Assembly (NCBI GenBank): GCA_002372735.1
Contig: DFIE01000138.1
Span: forward strand, 1-6,799
DNA: 6,799 nucleotides
Direction: 5' to 3'
Origin: Clostridiales bacterium UBA3705
GTDB taxonomy: Bacteria > Bacillota_A > Clostridia > Oscillospirales > Oscillospiraceae
A program made the position numbers and the translations under genes. Of the stretch, positions 6,442 through 6,799 are shown one piece after another (within the stretch, counting starts at the first letter, position 1; the number at the start of each line of letters is the position of its first letter). The notes beneath the pieces are model-generated. The model did no database searches, was not told where the DNA came from, and worked only from the letters and a program-made list of their open reading frames with translations.

Positions 6442-6678
6442 ATGAACGGAGGATATTTGTCCTTAACTCCGGAGATGTGGTCCATCCTGAACACCTACGA
6501 CCAAAACCTTGCCGCGCTGTTTACCATTCAGTACAACGGGATGTACTATGCCCCTTACAGTGACAGCTTAAGCGACGAGCTGCTGCTGTTTGCGGAAGAA
6601 ATGGGAGGAGACAGCGAATTTCTGTACGGCTACACAGAGTACATTTTGTCTACCCAGGGCAGCATTATCTACCCCTGA
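6442..6678 (+). CDS. Hypothetical 78-residue highly acidic protein
   Basis: I do not recognise this protein. It has 78 residues, ten Tyr, ten Asp/Glu, and no Lys, Arg, His, Cys or Val, so its net charge is about -10. There is no signal peptide, lipobox or long membrane segment. The sequence suggests a short amphipathic fold: LTPEMWSILNTYDQNLAALF could be helical, IQYNGMYYAPYS a beta hairpin, and SDELLLFAEEMG another helix. It starts 18 nt after the end of the lipoprotein gene with its own strong ribosome binding site, and its stop is 14 nt before the terminator, so it is almost surely the last gene of the unit. It could be a cytoplasmic partner of the export or surface pair; that is only a guess from position. 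Confidence 0.7.
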   Translation: MNGGYLSLTPEMWSILNTYDQNLAALFTIQYNGMYYAPYSDSLSDELLLFAEEMGGDSEFLYGYTEYILSTQGSIIYP

Positions 6679-6692
6679 CCGAGAGACAACCG

Positions 6693-6720
6693 GGCGCGCC
6701 GCAGCTGCGGCGCGCCTTTT
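6693..6720 (+). terminator. Rho-independent terminator of the three-gene unit
   Basis: GGCGCGCCGC (6693-6702) pairs perfectly with GCGGCGCGCC (6707-6716) around an AGCT loop, and TTTT follows at 6717-6720. It starts 14 nt after the last stop codon. The T-run is short (four) but the stem is entirely G-C. Confidence 0.85.
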
Positions 6721-6761
6721 GCGTGCAGCGGGAGAAACGCAAAATGTATCAATTCCCGGCG

Positions 6762-6799
6762 GTAGGGGGCGGCGTCGACCTAGCGGCCGCTCACTGAGC
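6762..6799. other. GC-rich intergenic tail, repeat-like
   Basis: GTAGGGGGCGG at 6762-6772 is nearly the reverse complement of CCGCCCCTAC at 11-20 (one extra G), and AGCGGCCGCT at 6782-6791 is a perfect 10-bp palindrome. Such GTAGGGGCGG words are common in intergenic repeats of GC-rich gut Eubacteriales, as far as I recall. The window ends here and no gene starts. Confidence 0.35.

Noticed and set aside
6774..6790. GTCGAC and GCGGCCGC close together at the end, suggesting cloning-vector sequence
   Set aside because: Both words are expected now and then in GC-rich DNA, the surrounding GTAGGGGGCGG resembles an intergenic repeat seen also at the 5' end, and no longer vector sequence is recognisable. 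Vector origin is not fully excluded.

Overview
This window looks like chromosomal or metagenomic DNA from a GC-rich, gut-associated member of the Bacillota, most likely an Oscillospiraceae/Eubacteriales relative. The reasons are AGGAGG-type ribosome binding sites in front of every gene, a surface protein anchored by three S-layer homology (SLH) domains, InlB/Flg_new-type repeats ending in GW/HW motifs, a type II lipobox protein, and a GC-rich intrinsic terminator. The lineage is an inference from style; no marker gene is present.

Layout: positions 1-395 hold no credible gene. They contain an imperfect tandem repeat with a 76-bp period and several perfect short inverted repeats, resembling an intergenic repeat element. 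A candidate extended -10 promoter (396-404), with an 8-bp direct repeat TGATGCAC just upstream (copies 11 bp apart), leads into a leader of about 73 nt. From 484 to 6057 one gene fills most of the window: a secreted 1857-residue SLH-anchored adhesin-like protein. Its order is signal peptide, three SLH domains, a ZU5-like/FSVYA-type domain, a long series of InlB-like beta modules, and a C-terminal module resembling starch-binding CBMs. A strong hairpin without a T-tract (6065-6098) follows. Next come a 98-residue acidic, proline-rich lipoprotein (6127-6423) and a 78-residue protein with no Lys, Arg, His, Cys or Val (6442-6678). A clear intrinsic terminator (6693-6720) closes the set.

All three genes lie on the + strand with short gaps (69 nt and 18 nt) and one terminator at the end, so they probably form one transcription unit whose first product is made in excess of the other two. 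The first product would sit on the cell wall or S-layer and the second in the membrane; the third has no export signal. A shared surface role is an inference from position only.

The most interesting features are a 900-bp low-GC island with different codon use inside the giant gene (about 2581-3480), whose two sides carry similar Tyr-Asp-Arg 'seam' motifs; the C-terminal CBM-like module, which also drops in GC; the unusual composition of the 78-residue protein; and the operator-like repeat at the promoter. I see no CRISPR, tRNA, rRNA, transposase or phage gene.
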